A stretch of DNA of 6,331 nucleotides from Pseudomonadota bacterium (lineage in GTDB: Bacteria; Bdellovibrionota; UBA1018; CAIMNF01): assembly GCA_027482725.1 (NCBI GenBank), contig JAIXVT010000169.1:1-6331 (forward strand), given 5' to 3'. Both the position numbers and the translations under genes were made by a program. Of this stretch, positions 5,774 to 6,331 are shown piece after piece. A model generated the notes under the pieces. The model made no database searches. It was not told the origin of the DNA and saw only the letters and a program-made list of their open reading frames with translations. Position 1 is the first letter of the stretch. Each line of letters opens with the position of its first letter.

Positions 5774-6331
5774 ATGAAAATTTATACCAAAACCGGAGAC
5801 CAGGGATCGACAACGTTGTGGGGAGGAAGTCGCGTCAGTAAAAACAATTTACGTGTTGAGGCCTATGGAACCCTAGACGAACTAAATTCATCGCTTGGTG
5901 TTGCGCTTAGTTTTTTTTCAACGGAACACATTGATGCGATTTCTCGCCTACTCAAGGTTCAGGGAGAGTTGTTTCAGTTAGGGGCCGAGGTCGCGACTCA
6001 ACCGGGTTATCCGATTTCGTTTCAGGTGATTCATAGCAGCTCAATTTCTCGATTAGAGCTTGAAATTGATCAGATGGAAACGGAGCTCTCCCCATTAAAG
6101 ACCTTTATTCTTCCCGGAGGAGCGAGAGCCGGAGCCCAATTGCATGTTGCTCGAACCGTTAGTCGCAGGGCAGAGCGTTGTTTGGTGGGCCTTCATGAGA
6201 CCTCGCCACTGCGCCCCGAAGTGATGATGTACCTTAACCGTTTAAGTGATTATTTATTTGTTTTCGCTCGGTGGATTAATGCTCGTCAGGGGGTTCCTGA
6301 GTCTCCTTGGTATTCAGACGTTGTCGAGAAA
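5774..6331 (+). CDS. pduO: ATP:cob(I)alamin adenosyltransferase, PduO type (nearly complete, runs off the right edge)
   Basis: This enzyme transfers the 5'-deoxyadenosyl group of ATP to cob(I)alamin to make adenosylcobalamin, the cofactor of methylmalonyl-CoA mutase and related radical enzymes; it acts as a trimer in the cytoplasm. The 186 residues visible cover essentially the whole family length. Diagnostic motifs are the N-terminal ATP loop YTKTGDQGSTTL at 4-15, YGTLDELNS at 31-39, LPGGARAGAQLHVARTVSRR at 113-132 followed by AER, and the C-terminal LNRLSDYLFVFAR at 154-166. The frame is still open at the window edge, and the stop is probably just outside. The ATG at 5774 is preceded by GGGG at 5765-5768, a plausible ribosome site, and gives the usual N-terminus directly before the ATP loop. 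It is transcribed away from the tRNA genes and is not obviously linked to the Pho operon. Confidence 0.95.
   Translation, partial: MKIYTKTGDQGSTTLWGGSRVSKNNLRVEAYGTLDELNSSLGVALSFFSTEHIDAISRLLKVQGELFQLGAEVATQPGYPISFQVIHSSSISRLELEIDQMETELSPLKTFILPGGARAGAQLHVARTVSRRAERCLVGLHETSPLRPEVMMYLNRLSDYLFVFARWINARQGVPESPWYSDVVEK

Overview
The window looks like chromosomal DNA from a Gram-negative bacterium of moderate GC content, with tightly packed operons and mixed ATG/GTG starts. The divergent UvrA, the Pho regulon module and the PduO-type adenosyltransferase would fit a Bdellovibrionota or other 'deltaproteobacterial' lineage. That placement is an impression from gene content and protein style, not a demonstrated assignment.

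Layout. (1) From the left edge to 1318, on the minus strand, lies the first 439 residues of UvrA, the DNA-damage recognition ATPase of nucleotide excision repair. (2) A divergent spacer leads into a plus-strand run: a small secreted-looking hypothetical protein (1415-1690), a radical SAM protein with a SPASM/twitch-like C-terminal cysteine set (1715-2635), then pstB (2678-3442), phoU (3446-4108), phoB (4105-4800) and a PhoR-like sensor gene (4797-5495). The last four are packed with a 3-nt gap and two ATGA overlaps, so they are almost certainly one operon. (3) Two minus-strand tRNA genes follow, tRNA-Arg(UCG) and tRNA-Gly(GCC), both with an encoded CCA end. (4) At the right edge is a nearly complete plus-strand gene for a PduO-type ATP:cob(I)alamin adenosyltransferase (5774 to the edge).

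How they work together. PstB, PhoU, PhoB and PhoR are the usual phosphate-sensing chain: the Pst ABC transporter reports phosphate supply through PhoU to the PhoR kinase, which phosphorylates PhoB. Two things are unusual. The other Pst subunits (PstS, PstC, PstA) are not in the window; a radical SAM gene sits where they might be expected. The PhoR-like protein also stops at the end of its dimerisation/phosphoacceptor domain: it keeps the membrane segment, PAS domain and the H-D-I-R-T box but has no ATP-binding catalytic domain, and the tRNA genes begin 24 nt later. It should be unable to autophosphorylate and may act as a phosphatase, a phosphotransfer protein or a dead remnant. This is the most notable observation in the window.
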